Origin: Leucosporidium creatinivorum | Lineage: Eukaryota; Basidiomycota; Microbotryomycetes; Leucosporidiales; Leucosporidiaceae | DNA length: 64,000 nucleotides | Assembly (NCBI GenBank): GCA_001600635.1 | Contig: BCKL01000007.1 | Coordinates: 520,303 to 584,302 of the forward strand | Direction of reading: 5' to 3' | In this document: piece by piece, positions 37,501-49,114 of the stretch | How the letters are laid out: every line of letters begins with the position of its first letter | How positions within the stretch are numbered: the first letter of the stretch is position 1 | Notes under the pieces: generated by a model | The model's database searches: none | What the model saw: the letters and a program-made list of their open reading frames with translations, nothing else | Told to the model about the DNA's origin: nothing | Made by a program: the position numbers and the translations under genes

Positions 37501-40500
37501 TCGCGACGCTCGTTCGAAGGAGAAGACTGCTGCCGAGCAGTTCCACTCCTTCCGCGACGTCCACACCGTCGGATGGCACAAGCGCCGCGACGAAGTCGCT
37601 CAGCTCTGTGAGTCACCGTCGTGTTCGCTCTTCGAATCCAGCGCCGCCGCTGACCTCGTTCGACCACAGTCCTCGACCAGTTCGCCCGTCAGAACCTCGC
37701 CGAGATCGACGAGATCCCTTACTCGGAGGAGATCGTCAAGATTGACTTGCCCGCCGCCGAAATGGCGTACGCTCTTCTCCCCTCGCTCTTCTCGCTCAAA
37801 GCTGACCGCTACATTCGCAGCATCTACCGCGAGCTCGAACACCACCTTCTCGCCCTTTCGACCGATCTGTACGTCTCCAGTCGGCGCTGTCTTTGTCGCT
37901 CGCCTCGCTGACCTGTTCCACCATCCACAGCGGCAAGATTCAGAAGATGAAGGCCGCCAACAAGGGCGACCGTGAGGTTCGCCTTTCGGAGGCTCTGGGA
38001 GAAAGCAAGACTCCCGAGGAGGTGAGTTATCGCCCGCCGTTCGACCCTGCGCCGAGCACCGCTAACGGTCGGCATCGCAACAGGCTCTCATCAAGCGCTG
38101 CTCCCACTTCTCCCTCGACATGGACGAGGAGACTGCCGCTCTCGCCAGTGCTACGCACGTCTGCGACATGATCGTGGACAAGCGTGTCGCTCAGCTCGCC
38201 GATTGCGAGACCGAGCTCACCGAGGTCATGAGGACGGCCGCCGCCATGCACGTCGAGTGCGTGCAGAGGAACTTCTACCGTGGAGTTGAAGGCACGACGG
38301 GAGCCGACGTTCGCCACTTCAAGGAGTACCTCAAGATGGTGGGTCGCCTCGGTCGCTTCACACCCTCGCCGAGCATCCGCTAATCGCTTAATCCCCGCAC
38401 CCACAGATCTTCGGCGCTGTTAAGGACGAGGAAGCTTCCGCTGCTCTCGTTCGCATCGCCAACTCGGTGGGCTGCTCGCTCATCAAGGCGGAGAAGGACG
38501 GCAAGGCCCCCTTGATCATGGTCACCGTCATCGGCGAGGTCCAAGGCATGGCCGAGTTCTCGAGGAAGAACGGCGAGGCGTACACCGAGGTCAACGAGGA
38601 GGGCAAGAAGGTCAAGGTGACCACCAAGAAGCTTCCTCTCGACGAGTGGGAGAAGTCTCGCACTTGGGTCCTTCGTCAGAAGGCTTCGCTCCTCCAACGC
38701 CTCACCAAGGAGCTCATCGGTCGCTACCGCTCCAAGCGCTACTTTGAGTGCGTGCGCAGCGCCCAGCGCAACGAGGACTCGACCTGGAACGACGTCGCCA
38801 TCCTCTCATCCTGTGGCCACACGGGACCCATCGCAGAGGTCACCGAGGCGGCCAAGCGCGCCAAGTGCTTTAAGACCAACTGCGACGCCCGTGTCGGCCT
38901 CACCAACATCGTCCTCGGCAGCTCGCTCGGAGTCGACGCTCAGAGTGGCACCTTCGGCGTCAAGCTCGAGACGCTCGTCTCGCTCATCAAGAGCGATTGC
39001 AAGAAGTCGGACAAGATTCTCGTCTTTGTCCAGTTCGACGACCTCTTCGACAAGGTTCACGAGGCGCTCGGTACCTACGGAATCTCGGTCGCCGTCCTCG
39101 CGGGCACGGCTTCTCAGAAGGGGTTCGTCGTTTCCTCCTCTCTTTCTCTCCTCCTAACTCGTCGCTGATCCGCTCTTCGCTTCTCTCGCTTCACAGCAAG
39201 GTCCTCGACTCGTTCCAGAACCCCAAGGACAAGTCGGCGCAAGTTCTCCTCCTGAGGGTCACCGACGCCTCTGCTTCCGGTGCGCTCGGGAGCTCTCTCT
39301 CCTCGGCTCGGCTATGTTCGCTGACCTCTCTCGATAGGCGCCAACCTCACCGTCGCCAACACCGCCTTCTTCGTCTCGCCCCTGCTCACCGACTCGCGCC
39401 CTCAGTACAAGGCCTTCGAGACCCAGGCCATCGGTCGCCTTCGTCGGTGAGTTGCTTCACGTTCGACGCTGTCGCTTCGGAGCTGACCTCGTGTCTCCCA
39501 CCCCACAGCTACGGTCAACTCCGCCCCGTCAAGGTCTTCCGCCTGCTCACCAACTCGACCATCGACATGGACATCTTCGAGGAGCGCAGCGGCCTTTCGG
39601 TCAAGGACGTTCTCGTCAGCCAGAAGCCTCGCGAGCTCCAGTACATCGAGCACGAGAAGGATGAGGACTTTGTGTTGCCTGTGCGTGTCGCTTGCACTGC
39701 TCTCGCGAGTCCCTCGAGCTGACCCTCCCGCTCCTTGACGCTTCGCAGAAGGCTGCCAAGAAGGAGAAGGGCGCCAACACCAGGAAGGGCAAGAAGGTCG
39801 AGACCGACGACGACGAGGAGGATGCTAGGTCGACTGATTCCGAGGTCGCGAAGGTGAGTTCTTGGTCTGGGTGAGTCCTTGGTCTGAGTTCATCTCTCGC
39901 CTCGGCCGCTGACCTCCTTCTCTCCTTCCTGCCGCCTCCCACAGAAGCGCAGGCGCCCTTTCAAGACCAAGCCCGCTGCTGCTACCACCAAGACCACCGC
40001 CAAGGGCAAGGGCAAGCAGAAGAAGGTCGACTCGGACGACGAGGAGGAGAGCGATGAGGAGCCCAAGCCCAAAAAGTCCAAGAAGGTCGTTGCTGTACGT
40101 CTAGTCGGTCGCTAAGGATGTACTCATCGCTGACTCGTGTCTCTCATGACCTACACAAGAAGATGAAGAACGCCCCCGTCCTCACCTACGACGATTCGGA
40201 TGAAGAGCCCGTCGTCGTCGCCGGCAAGAAGGTACGTCTCGGTCGTCTCTTTTCTTCTTCGCTCACCGCTAACCTTGATCTCCCACAGCGCGCCGCTGCT
40301 CGTCCTGCCATTGTCATCTCGGACAACAGCGACGCCGAGGAGGAAGAGGAGGAGGAGGACGAGTCGGATGCCCCTCCCACGCCCACCAAGTCCTCCAGTC
40401 GCGCTGCCTCGAGTCGCGCTGCCTCGTCCCAGGCTCCCGTTCCCTCGAGCGCCGTCGCCTCGACTTCCAAGGCCGTTCAGGGTATGTCGCTCAAGCGCTC

Positions 40501-40651
40501 GGCCCCGGACTCGGCTGGCTCCTCGAAGGCGGGCTCCTCAAAGGCTCCCGCTGCTAAGAAGCCGAGGTCGAGCGGACGATTTATGGGTGTCTACGTGCCC
40601 AGCCCAAAGAAAACCAAGCAGAGCACCCTCTCCTTCGCCACCAAGCCCTGA
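31545..40651 (+). CDS. DNMT5: DNMT5-type DNA methyltransferase with zinc finger and SNF2 ATPase
   Basis: About 31 introns and roughly 2,400 residues, close to the size recalled for the Cryptococcus enzyme. Order: a disordered Lys/Glu-rich N-terminus without Trp or Tyr; a cytosine-C5 methyltransferase with motif I GTMCSGTESP (split by an intron near 32174), motif IV VAGTSCVDYSPLN (catalytic Cys, about 32690) and motif VI IVILENVS (about 32870); a zinc finger CICEG...VCTSCGHSTCDACKS (34130-34220); and a SNF2 ATPase with GGVLADEVGYGKTAITVGL (36320), IVIDEFTYAEG (37262), SRWILSGTPP (37340) and AIGRLRRYGQLRPVKVFRL (39430). A long acidic/basic tail ends KKTKQSTLSFATKP at TGA 40649. DNMT5 uses ATP to copy CpG methylation onto hemimethylated DNA after replication. 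No chromodomain is visible at the N-terminus, unlike the Cryptococcus protein. Confidence 0.93.
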
Positions 40652-41201
40652 CCTAAGTCCCAGCCCGAGGCCGCCGCCGAGGAGTGAGCGCTGTCGATCG
40701 TCCTGTCTAGCTTGCCCAGTACCATCACTAAGTTTTGTATAACCACCCTATTAGTATCCCACCTCTCGAGAGGAACTAGCGAGCCAAGTCTGAGCTCAGC
40801 CTGCCCATCATCCTCGAGCAAAGCTCGGACTTCGCTTTCGCAGCTCGGCGCTTGGCTTCGATGGCTCTCTCACTGCTGAGAGTGCGAAGGGCGACGAGTG
40901 GGCAGACTTCCGGAATCCTTAGAGCGAGCTCACAGCATTCAGCTGCACGGACAGTCCGGTGGAGCTGACGCCGAACGAGTGAAGAAGGCGCCGAGCGCCG
41001 AAGCAGGGTGGATCGCTGTATAGTATAAGCCGGCTTTGCCGTTGCTCTGCTGATATACTACGCTTTTTCCACCCACTTACGCGAAGAGCTACAGCGGATT
41101 GCCCGAGTTGGAGATGTCTGGCCTCTTGCGAAGGCTCGCCTCAAAAGTTCAGAAGACGGCGAGACGCGTTTCTTCCTTCCAACTCCTCACCTCGACTAGC
41201 C
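40652..41201. other. Intergenic, DNMT5 to HAS1
   Basis: No gene seen. A TGTATAGTATAAGCC stretch at 41019-41033 and pyrimidine-rich DNA before 41200 are plausible HAS1 promoter and leader. Confidence 0.4.
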
Positions 41202-43490
41202 ATGCCCGCCGCCTCTACCTCGGCAGCTTCGATTGAAGCTAAGAAGCGCAAGCGCAAGCGCCCCAGCAAGAACCCTCAGGCAGCCGAAGCACCAGCAGCA
41301 GCAGAGCCCGCCGCCCCCGCCGTGGACGAAGAGGATGTCGAGCCTTACATTGACGAGGAGCACGAGCAGCCAAAGGAGGATAAGAAGTCTAAGGCTACAC
41401 CAGTAGCATTCGAGACGGATCAACCTACAGCTTCCACCAGCAAGAACGTCGACCCTCTTGCCCTGCTCACTGGAGCGCAAATTGCGTCCCCCGAGCTGCC
41501 CCCTACCGCCTTCGACTCGCTCGACCTGAGCTCGGGCACCGTCAAGGCGCTCGATCAGATGGGCTTCACTCAGATGACCGAGGTACAGGCCAGGACCATC
41601 CCGCCTCTGCTCGCAGGTCGAGATGTGCTCGGAGCGGCAAAGACGGGCAGTGGAAAGACCCTCGCCTTCCTCATCCCCGCCATCGAGATGCTCAACAAGC
41701 TCAAGTTTAAGCCTAGGAACGGTGAGTTTGCGACCTCCCTGCTTTCTCGCCCGAGAGAGCGGTCAAGCTGACCCTCCTTCGGCACCTTCGCAGGAACTGG
41801 AGCGATCGTCGTCTCTCCTACTCGCGAGCTCGCCCTTCAGATCTTCGGTGTCGCCAAGGAGCTGTGCGAGCACCACAATCAGACCTTCGCCATCGTCATG
41901 GGAGGAGCGAACCGCAAGGCCGAAGCCGAGAAGCTCGCCAAGGGTGTCAACCTTCTCATCGCGACTCCTGGACGTCTCTTGGATCACCTTCAGGTCAGCA
42001 AAGAGTGGTAGAGAGAAATTGAGCACAGCTGACCACTTGACCGCTCACAGAACACCAAGGGCTTCGTCTACAACAACCTCCGCGCTCTCATCATTGACGA
42101 GGCCGACCGTATCCTCGAGATTGGATTCGAGGACGAGATGCGCCAGATCATCGGTCTCCTTCCCAAGGGTGAGCTACGACTCCTCGCCTCGCTTCGGGCG
42201 CCCCTGACCGCTCCTCGCCTCCCACAGAGAACCGTCAGTCGATGCTCTTCTCGGCGACCCAGACTACCAAGGTTACCGACCTCGCCCGCATGTCGCTCCG
42301 CCCCGGACCCCTCTACATCAACGTTGACTCTCACCGCGAGACCTCGACCGCCGAGAATCTCGAGCAGGGCTACGTCGTCTGCGACTCGGACAAGCGCTTC
42401 CTCCTCCTCTTCACCTTCCTCCGCAAGAACCTTAAGAAGAAGGTCATTGTCTTCTTCTCCAGCTGCAAGTCGGTCCAGTACCACGGCGAGCTCCTCAACT
42501 ACGTCGATGTCCCCGTCCTCGACCTTCACGTGAGTTTCGGCTTTCGCACTCTCGACCCTCAATTGGAGCTGACCTCACACATCTTTTGCACTAACAACAG
42601 GGCAAGCAAAAGCAACAGAAGCGCACCAACACCTTCTTCGAGTTCTGCAACGCCCCCACCGGCATCCTCCTCTGCACGGACGTCGCCGCTCGCGGCCTCG
42701 ACATCCCCAAGGTCGACTGGATCATCCAGTTCGACCCTCCCGATGATCCCCGCGATTACATTCATCGCGTAGGCCGAACGGCGCGCGCTGGAAAGGCTGG
42801 ACGGTCCCTCCTCTTCCTCCTCCCCTCCGAGCTGGGATTCTTGCGCTTCCTCAAGGTCGCCAAGGTGCCGTTGAACGAGTACAGCTTCCCCAACGAGAAG
42901 ATTGCCAATGTTCAGGGACAGGTGAGTTCTATTCGGCTAGACTGACTTGCTTGCAGGACAGCTCGCTGACCCTTACTCCTCTATCCCCCTCGCCTCTCTC
43001 CCCTCTCTTCCCCTTCTCCCCCTTCTACTCTTCTCGCCACTCACAGCTCGAGAAGCTCATCTCCAAGAACTATTACCTCCACCAATCCGCTCGCGACGGC
43101 TTCCGCGCCTACATCCAATCCTACGCCTCCTACTCGCTCAAGACCATCTTCGACGTCGCCGCTCTCGACCTCGCCAAGGTCGGCAAGGCCTTCGGATTTG
43201 CCGTACCCCCTTCGGTCAACATCAACATTGGCTCGGGCCTCAAGGGCAAGAAGCGCAAGGTCGATGGCAGGGGTAGTGATATTGAGGCGGAGAGCGGGGA
43301 TGAGAGCAGTGGAGAGGAGGAGGATGCGCTTGATGGACGGAGGAATAAGGCGGCGATGGTCAGGCGTGGAGGCAAGGGATTGGAGAAGAGGCAGGAGGTG
43401 ATGGGCGCGAAGAAGACGGAGAAGGACTTTTATAGGGAGGGGAGGGAGAGGAAGGCGAAGGCTGGGGAGGGCAAGCAGTGGAGTCGGTAG
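41202..43490 (+). CDS. HAS1: DEAD-box RNA helicase Has1 (DDX18)
   Basis: ATG 41202. A Lys/Ala/Glu-rich N-terminus is followed by a Q-motif region ([18 protein letters not shown]), motif [18 protein letters not shown], Ia [10 protein letters not shown], Ib [57 protein letters not shown] and [17 protein letters not shown]. The C-terminus has [19 protein letters not shown], the region typical of Has1/DDX18, and a basic tail ending at TAG 43488. Has1 acts in the nucleolus, releasing snoRNAs from pre-ribosomes and helping both subunits mature. Five or six introns. All helicase motifs are intact and the length (about 620 residues) is normal. Confidence 0.95.
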
Positions 43491-44254
43491 TTTGAGGGTG
43501 TGAGGTAGACTTGTACTCCTAGCTTGTTTCGTTTTCATCGACTTGGACCGAGAGCGGTTTACTATCGAGAGCAAGAGCTGCAGAATTGGCATCCTCGGCG
43601 ATGAGCTGCGAGCCAGAACCCCTCTCCAAAGTATCAACCGGGACCGGTCTCAACAGCTTGAGATGCTAGGCGAGGAGGAGAGGCGGAAGAGGAGGGCGAG
43701 GGCGCAAGCCAAGGCGCAGAGGGCAGCTGCTGCCCTTGGGATGGTGAGCCGAGTTCCACTCGTCGTCGAGCTTCTGCTGTGCTGACGTGTCTTGTCTAAC
43801 AGCACTAGTCGCTCGGTTGACATCCTTTCTCTTTAGTGCCAATAAACTCAATGCCCCGGCATCCCACCAGCGAGCTGCAGCAAACGCCGAGACTTCGTCG
43901 AATGCCGCCAATGCTCGCTGTTGCTTGATCCTTCGTGTCTTTCTTGCTACGATTCGAGTCTTGTGCATCTCAACGCTTCCTTTGCAGTATTGAGGCAGTC
44001 AACTCTCTCGATAGGCAGCAGCAGAGACTGCTCTTTGAACACATCTCGGCGCAAGTCGATACCCCGAGGTAGCAGCTCCAGAGCTCGCTAGGTAGTACAG
44101 CAGTTTATCGAGTAACACTCTCTCGCTGTCTGGCACCTCTGCAGCTGATTTGACGAGTTTCTCGTCGAACTCCTGTCGCCTTCGACGCGTCTCAACTCTT
44201 CTCCTTTGCCCGAACCACTGGCTTTTCTTCTCGACTCGCAACTTGGCAGCAGCA
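43491..44254. other. Intergenic with a possible tiny 3' coding exon
   Basis: On the plus strand about 43627-43743 encodes SINRDRSQQLEMLGEEERRKRRARAQ...ALGM in coding style. A clean intron follows (GTGAGC donor at 43744, GCTGACG branch, CTAACAG acceptor at 43802) and then CAC TAG. This looks like the end of a small basic coiled-coil gene, but I find no convincing start. The rest shows nothing recognisable. Confidence 0.25.
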
Positions 44255-45561
44255 ATGTCGGCTATGGAGGGAATCGAAGCGCACGATAGCGCGGTGCAGG
44301 AGCGCGACGACGAGGTCCTTTCTGAGGCGAGCAGCGACTCTGACGGACCTTCTCCCTACGACGACGAGCACAACGAGAGCGACTCATACCGTCCCTCTGA
44401 CGAGGAGGACTCGTGGGATGAAGAAGATGAGGACTATGTGCAGGAGGAGAAAGCAGATCTCGCTCGCTACCCGTGAGTAAAGCAGCGCTCGAACGCGTCC
44501 CTCCCGCTCACCAGCTCTGCACAACAGCATCCCTGCCGAACCCGAATCGACTCCTCTGCAACCCCTCGAGCAAAGACTGGTTCCTTCGGCGTCGGTCATG
44601 GCGCAAATTCTGAGCTTCGCCAGCGCTGCCTATCCCATTCGGCCCAAGCCCTCGTCGACGGCGCTGGTGGAGCCTCGGCTCGTATCGTCGACCGTGGCTC
44701 TGGAGGCAGGGTCGACTCGGTGTGACTGCGCCTATTATTCCACGCCACTCCAAACTGACTCTCATACCTTGCAGTCTGCCGAGAATGGAGGACGACCATC
44801 GAGAAGATCGCTCAGAGGGAGTGGATGAAAGAGGCGAGCATCAGGAAGTCGGGACCACGAGTGGTAAGCTCAGTCGCGCGACAAATACGACATAAAACTG
44901 ACTCCCCCTGCAGTACCGCAGCTTCGATGATGAAGACTCGGACGACGAGGATGCGCCGGTCAGCGGCTCCTACTTCCTCGGCGCCGAGTACAAGTTCCAC
45001 CACTTCGAAGGAGAACTGGCCGTCTTCCGCGACGACGATGTTGCACCTCAGATGAAGGAGGACATCCGACGATGGATTCGCTCGGGCTGCTACCGCCTCG
45101 ACTGCTTCCTGGGCGGCATCGTCCACGACCTGAGGTGCGCCGAGCTCAATCCTCGCTCTCCTCGACACGGTGGCTAACGAGTGCTCTCGTGCAGAATCCC
45201 GGGCACCAAGCGCGCCAAGACTGGCGACCTCGTTATCACCGTACCTTGGAAGGCTTTCGTCGGCCATCTGATGCAGGAGGAAGCGCTCTGCGAGCCTTAC
45301 GATAAGGCCGCTCGCGACGACTTCAACCGCTGGCCTGCTCGCGAGAAGGCGCGGCACCCAGGCGATCCGACCGGCTTCTTCAACTTCGACTTCATGCACA
45401 AGTTTCAAGCGTACACGAACGAGCCGTTCGACCGACGAAGGAAGGCGCGAGTGGGACATCGAGACAAGAAGACTTGCAGGAGGGTCAATCGGATTCGAGG
45501 GCAGGAGATGGATGAATTGCAGAGAGTGCAGAAGGCTCGGAGAAGGAAGAGCAAGCGGTAA
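44255..45561 (+). CDS. F-box-like protein with acidic N-terminus
   Basis: ATG 44255 (MSAMEGIEAHDSAVQERDDE). The first exon is strongly acidic (SDEEDSWDEEDEDYVQEEK). The next exons give MAQILSFASAAYPIRP and, after an intron with GTGACT donor, CREWRTTIEKIAQREWMKEA, resembling the second half of an F-box. The C-terminal half has SGSYFLGAEYKFHHFEGELA, WIRSGCYRLDCFLGGIVHD and a very basic end (VQKARRRKSKR) at TAA 45559. F-box proteins link substrates to SCF ubiquitin ligases; here only CREW..T resembles the consensus, so the call is tentative. Five exons are supported by regular intron signals. Confidence 0.65.
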
Positions 45562-45564
45562 TTT

Positions 45565-45625
45565 GTGAGCGCGCTCACTTTCGGCGTCTCAGCGATCCAA
45601 GCTGACTCGTCCCCTCTCCTTGCAG
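45565..45625 (+). other. Likely 3' UTR intron of the F-box-like gene
   Basis: Three bases after the stop codon a GTGAGC donor (45565), GCTGAC branch (45601-45606) and TCCTTGCAG acceptor (45625) form a complete local-style intron in non-coding sequence. It is close enough to the stop not to predict nonsense-mediated decay. The rest of 45626-45997 holds no gene I can see. Confidence 0.55.
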
Positions 45626-45997
45626 CTCGGAGGCGGTCTTCACTCGCGTGGCAATCGGATCATCTGTTCGCTCTGGACTTCGGACCGTGAGACGTCCCGA
45701 CGAGGAGAGAGAGCGAGGCAGACCTCGAGCTCCAAGACCGAGGCCACGATGAGGAGAAGGCAAGATGGCGCCTCCTCAACGCTGCTTCTCAGCACCGGCT
45801 CGCTTGATTTCTCATCTCTAGCTCTCGTGACATCTCTGTGAGACGTGCCCTGTAGCGAGGGAGCGGCGTAGACGGCAAGCGACGGGTATCGGCGTTGCAG
45901 ACAAGCCCGGCTCTCGGTAAGCATCTGCCTCCTCACTCGGGTCCGATAGCTCCCACTCGTGTACATATCTACAGTCTCCCTCATACTCCGAGTCGTG

Positions 45998-47364
45998 CTA
46001 AAAGTCCTCCGAGCTGTATTCGGGATAGAGACAGCCCTGCCACTCCAAGGCGACTCCCCTCTCGTCGGCCCAACCCTGAACGCTCTCCATCCTCCGCCGC
46101 TCTTTCTCGTATACGGGGAGATAGCCCATATCAAATTTCTGCAGCTCGCTGAAGCCATTGAGCGCCGGAAGAAGGGTCTTCCCCTTTCCATCGAGCGCGA
46201 GTCCGCTCCAGGCTGTCCAGTGAAGGTTGAGGATCCTGAGCTTGGGGGAAGCGCGCGAGATCTCGGTGAGGATGGCGGGAGTCATGCCTGTGAGGTAGCC
46301 TAAGATGAGGGAGGTGGCGGCCGGGAACGCCTTGAAGGCGGCGAGAGGGAGAGTCGGACCATAATGGGGCAAGCTGTAGGATTCGAGGTCGCTCTGCACC
46401 TCGGAGCGGTGAAGAGCGGTGAAGGAAAAAGTGCGAAGATGCTGGCCGACGAGTTTGAAGAGCGTTTCGAGTCCGGCCGAGGCGTTGGGCCTGCGCGTTG
46501 GGCCACCGCCGAGACAGTCGTAGGAGGAGATGGTGAGGCTTTCGAGGAAGTTGAAGCTTCTGGGGAGGCAGTGAATGAGCTGGGGAGCTGTGAGATGAAC
46601 CCCTAAGATATGGAGCTCCTGCGCCGAGAATGGAAGCCTGAAGCTGGAGCCGTTCGTCGCTGCCTCCGGCCAGTCAACTCCGCAGAGCGACACTTTCCTC
46701 ATCTCCCTTCCGCTCCATGCATTGGTCCAGCTTTCGAAGGTCTGGAAGTCCAGGGCGAAGGGGAATCTGGCGTAAATGCGAAGGATGGACACGCGCGAAA
46801 GGGAAGGGATGATCGTCGCCCAGCGTCGAGCGTGAGATTCGGACGTCATGGGCGAGGAAAGACTCTCCGTGTTTATAGCAAACGCGACGACGCCGAGCGC
46901 CCAGTCGCAGGCAGCCTCGCTGGAGTGTCCAGCTGGCGCGAAGCTGTGAGCTCTGCCAGAGTTTTCCGAGTCGCCGAGGGCCGATGTGAGGGAGGAGAGG
47001 TTTTTGGCCACCGATTCGAGTGTAGCAAGCTGTCGGATGTGCAGCGCCAGGCCGGGTCGAGTTTGGAGGGTGAGGAGGAGGGCTTCGGCGCGGGGCCAGG
47101 TCGGACGAGCTGCGAGGGCGCGGAGAGGTGCTTTGTAGAGGGCGTGCTGAGCTGACTCGAGGAAGGCTTTGCTGGTGAGAGCGAGCGAGTAGAGTGTGTT
47201 CATCGCGCCTGTGAGAGGGCAGAGCGAGCGTTAGTCTCTGTTTGAGAGCTGAGAAGGCGTAGCGCCTCACGTTTGTTGCTGAAAGTAATCACATGAGCGC
47301 AGATGAGATCCTGAGCTTCCTCCGAGAGCCTTATAGCGGCGGGCGAGCTGGGAACGGTCGACAT
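45998..47364 (-). CDS. F-box/LRR-like protein
   Basis: A first exon (ATG 47364, MSTVPSSPPAIRLSEEAQDL then ICAHVITFSNKR) joins through one short intron, ending CTCTCACAG, to a 400-codon exon (AMNTLYSLALTSKAFLESAQ...) that stops at 45998. The opening ..LICAHV......NTLYSLALTSKAFLE.AQ..LYK fits the F-box pattern common in basidiomycete families. The remainder has loosely repeated hydrophobic segments (LESLTISSYDCL, LRTFSFTALHRSEV, LRILNLHWTAW) like irregular leucine-rich repeats. Probably an SCF substrate receptor; the target is unknown. About 435 residues. Confidence 0.7.
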
Positions 47365-48253
47365 GCTGTGGGAGCGTGGAGAAGCGTCACCTTGAGCAGT
47401 TGCAGGGCGGTATCCGCCAGAGATCAGAAGGGCTCACCTGTAGCAAGTTCTTACAGCGCAAAAGCAGCTTCCAGCGAACTTGTAGAGACGAACAGTCGAA
47501 AGCAGGCGAGCAGTCAGAGGTGAAGCTCGATAGGCGCCGTCCGAGCGCTTTTCGAGGGCACCGCATACAGTCTCAGCTTGCTCTGTAGCACTACAGAGCT
47601 CCGAGAAGTCGTGAATCCAACGTGGATTGATATCGAGGGCATGGAGCAGCGCAACCACTCTCCATCTGGCGCCTCCGAGCAGCTCTCGGCGCTCGCTCTC
47701 GATCTCCCGGGCCTTCTCTCTCGACCCTCTCGACGGGATTGCCTAGGAAATCTCTCAGCCAGTCCATAAAGCACAAGCAGAACCTCGACATTGTACAGAG
47801 GCTATACGAGACCAGGAAACTGCACTACCTTCGGTTCGAGCGCCTTCCGCCGAGGTGGAAGAAGTGGCGGATCCTGGTCGAAATGGGGACGTGGTTAGCG
47901 GTGCTGCAGTGGAAAGTCATCAGCTGAATAGTGTCGAGGTCGAGAGAGGGTGGACTCACTGTCCCATGGCGTGTAGCTCGTGCTTCGCTCGCTTGCGCCC
48001 GGCGCTCGTCGTTCGGACGCTCATGCGCAGGTGATGAGCAGGCGTGTGCGGTCATTGGCGCCCGTGATGCACTCCAGAAGGTGTCTGTAAGCGACTCACC
48101 CACTCAACCACTCGCGAGCAGGGCGCCTTCTCCGAGTCGAGCTGCTAGCGCCGAGCTTCGCCACCATCGCCGAGCTTCGAAAGACGACGGGGGTCGACAT
48201 CAGGGGAGCGAAGGTGTACTGCTTGATGTTATTTCCCATTCCTGCTGCATCGT
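47365..48253. other. Unassigned region, weak minus-strand gene candidate
   Basis: On the minus strand three segments can be joined by local-style introns (GTGAGTCC...CTGCAG about 47910-47961, then GTAGTG...TTCCTAG about 47741-47848) into a roughly 130-codon frame, including TANHVPISTRIRHFFHLGG and ending at 47514. The composition is basic and serine-rich with no family resemblance. It may be a short lineage-specific gene or chance. Confidence 0.2.
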
Positions 48254-49038
48254 CTAGCTCATCTGAACGTAGGAAGAGGGGAAGATGCCTGTTCGGCTGT
48301 TGAGCTCGCCCTTCATCCAGTCCTCGCTCACTGCACATGGGAGAGAGAGGGAGGGAAGGAGTCAGGTCAGCGAGGTTCGACACAGTCTCATTGTCGCTTC
48401 ACCACTCACCATGCTCCAACACCAGAATCTGGTCCCCCTCCTCGAAGCTCAAATCCTCGGCCGGATCCTGACCCTCGAAAGCGTACAATGCCGTCGCTGT
48501 ACCGAGTCCTTTTGCGCGTGGAGGTGGTGCAGGAGGTGCAGCGGCAGCTTGGGCGGATGGTGGTGCTCTTCGTGCAGGAGCCGCTGGCGGTGGTGTTGAG
48601 GCCGAAGCGCCGGCGAAGAGGTCTCGGTACTCGGGCCTCGAGGTGAAGTACTCGTCGAGCAGGCTGAAGAAGGCCTCTTTCTCCCCGTCTTCCATGCCAA
48701 CGAATACACCTTTCTGCGATCCTCCGCGAGAAGGCGGCGTTGGGACGTGCGAAGAGCGAGATGGGGGTGCGGGAGCGGGAGCGGAAGGCGAATCGTGTGC
48801 TGGTGAGGAGCCCGAGGCGGAGCGGTTGCGGTAGGCGTCGACCTTGCTCAGTCCCAAGGTTCGGCCTTCCTCTGCTTTGGCTTTGGCTGTAGTGAGAGCC
48901 GAGGTCAGCGCCTTGCTCATGGCCGAATGACGCTGAGCTCACCTTGCGAAGCGAGTGCGTTGCTGTAGAGTAGCAGAGCATTGTTAGCGTGCTCTCAGGG
49001 CTTCTGTATCTCACCAGCCAGACTCACAATCGTTCCAT
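48254..49038 (-). CDS. SH3-domain protein
   Basis: A tiny first exon (ATG 49038, MERF) and a second (NALASQ) are joined by introns with GCTAAC and GCTGAC branches to AKAKAEEGRTLGLSKVDAYR. A Ser/Pro-rich stretch, EKEAFFSLLDEYFTSRPEYR and a Pro/Ala linker follow. The C-terminal SH3 domain is ATALYAFEGQDPAEDLSFEE...ILVLEHVSEDWMKGELNSR and TGIFPSSYVQMS, stopping at 48254. ALYAF, the acidic LSFEEGD turn, the Trp of DWMKGE and the PSSYV end are standard SH3 residues; one intron splits the domain. Such proteins usually bind proline-rich partners in the actin and endocytosis machinery. I cannot name an orthologue. It shares a 76 bp divergent promoter with TIM21. Confidence 0.8.
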
Positions 49039-49114
49039 CTTTGAGTGCGAGGACGTAGCAGGAAGCGAAGAGAGATTGAGCTTCACGGCTTGGCTTCCAC
49101 GAAATCGCCTCGCA

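Noticed and set aside
48399-48920. ATG 48920 (MSKALTSALTT) as the SH3 gene start
   Set aside because: That segment has full intron signals (donor GTGAGC, GCTGACC branch, CACTACAG acceptor). Splicing gives a continuous ASQ/AKAKAEEG helix from ATG 49038.
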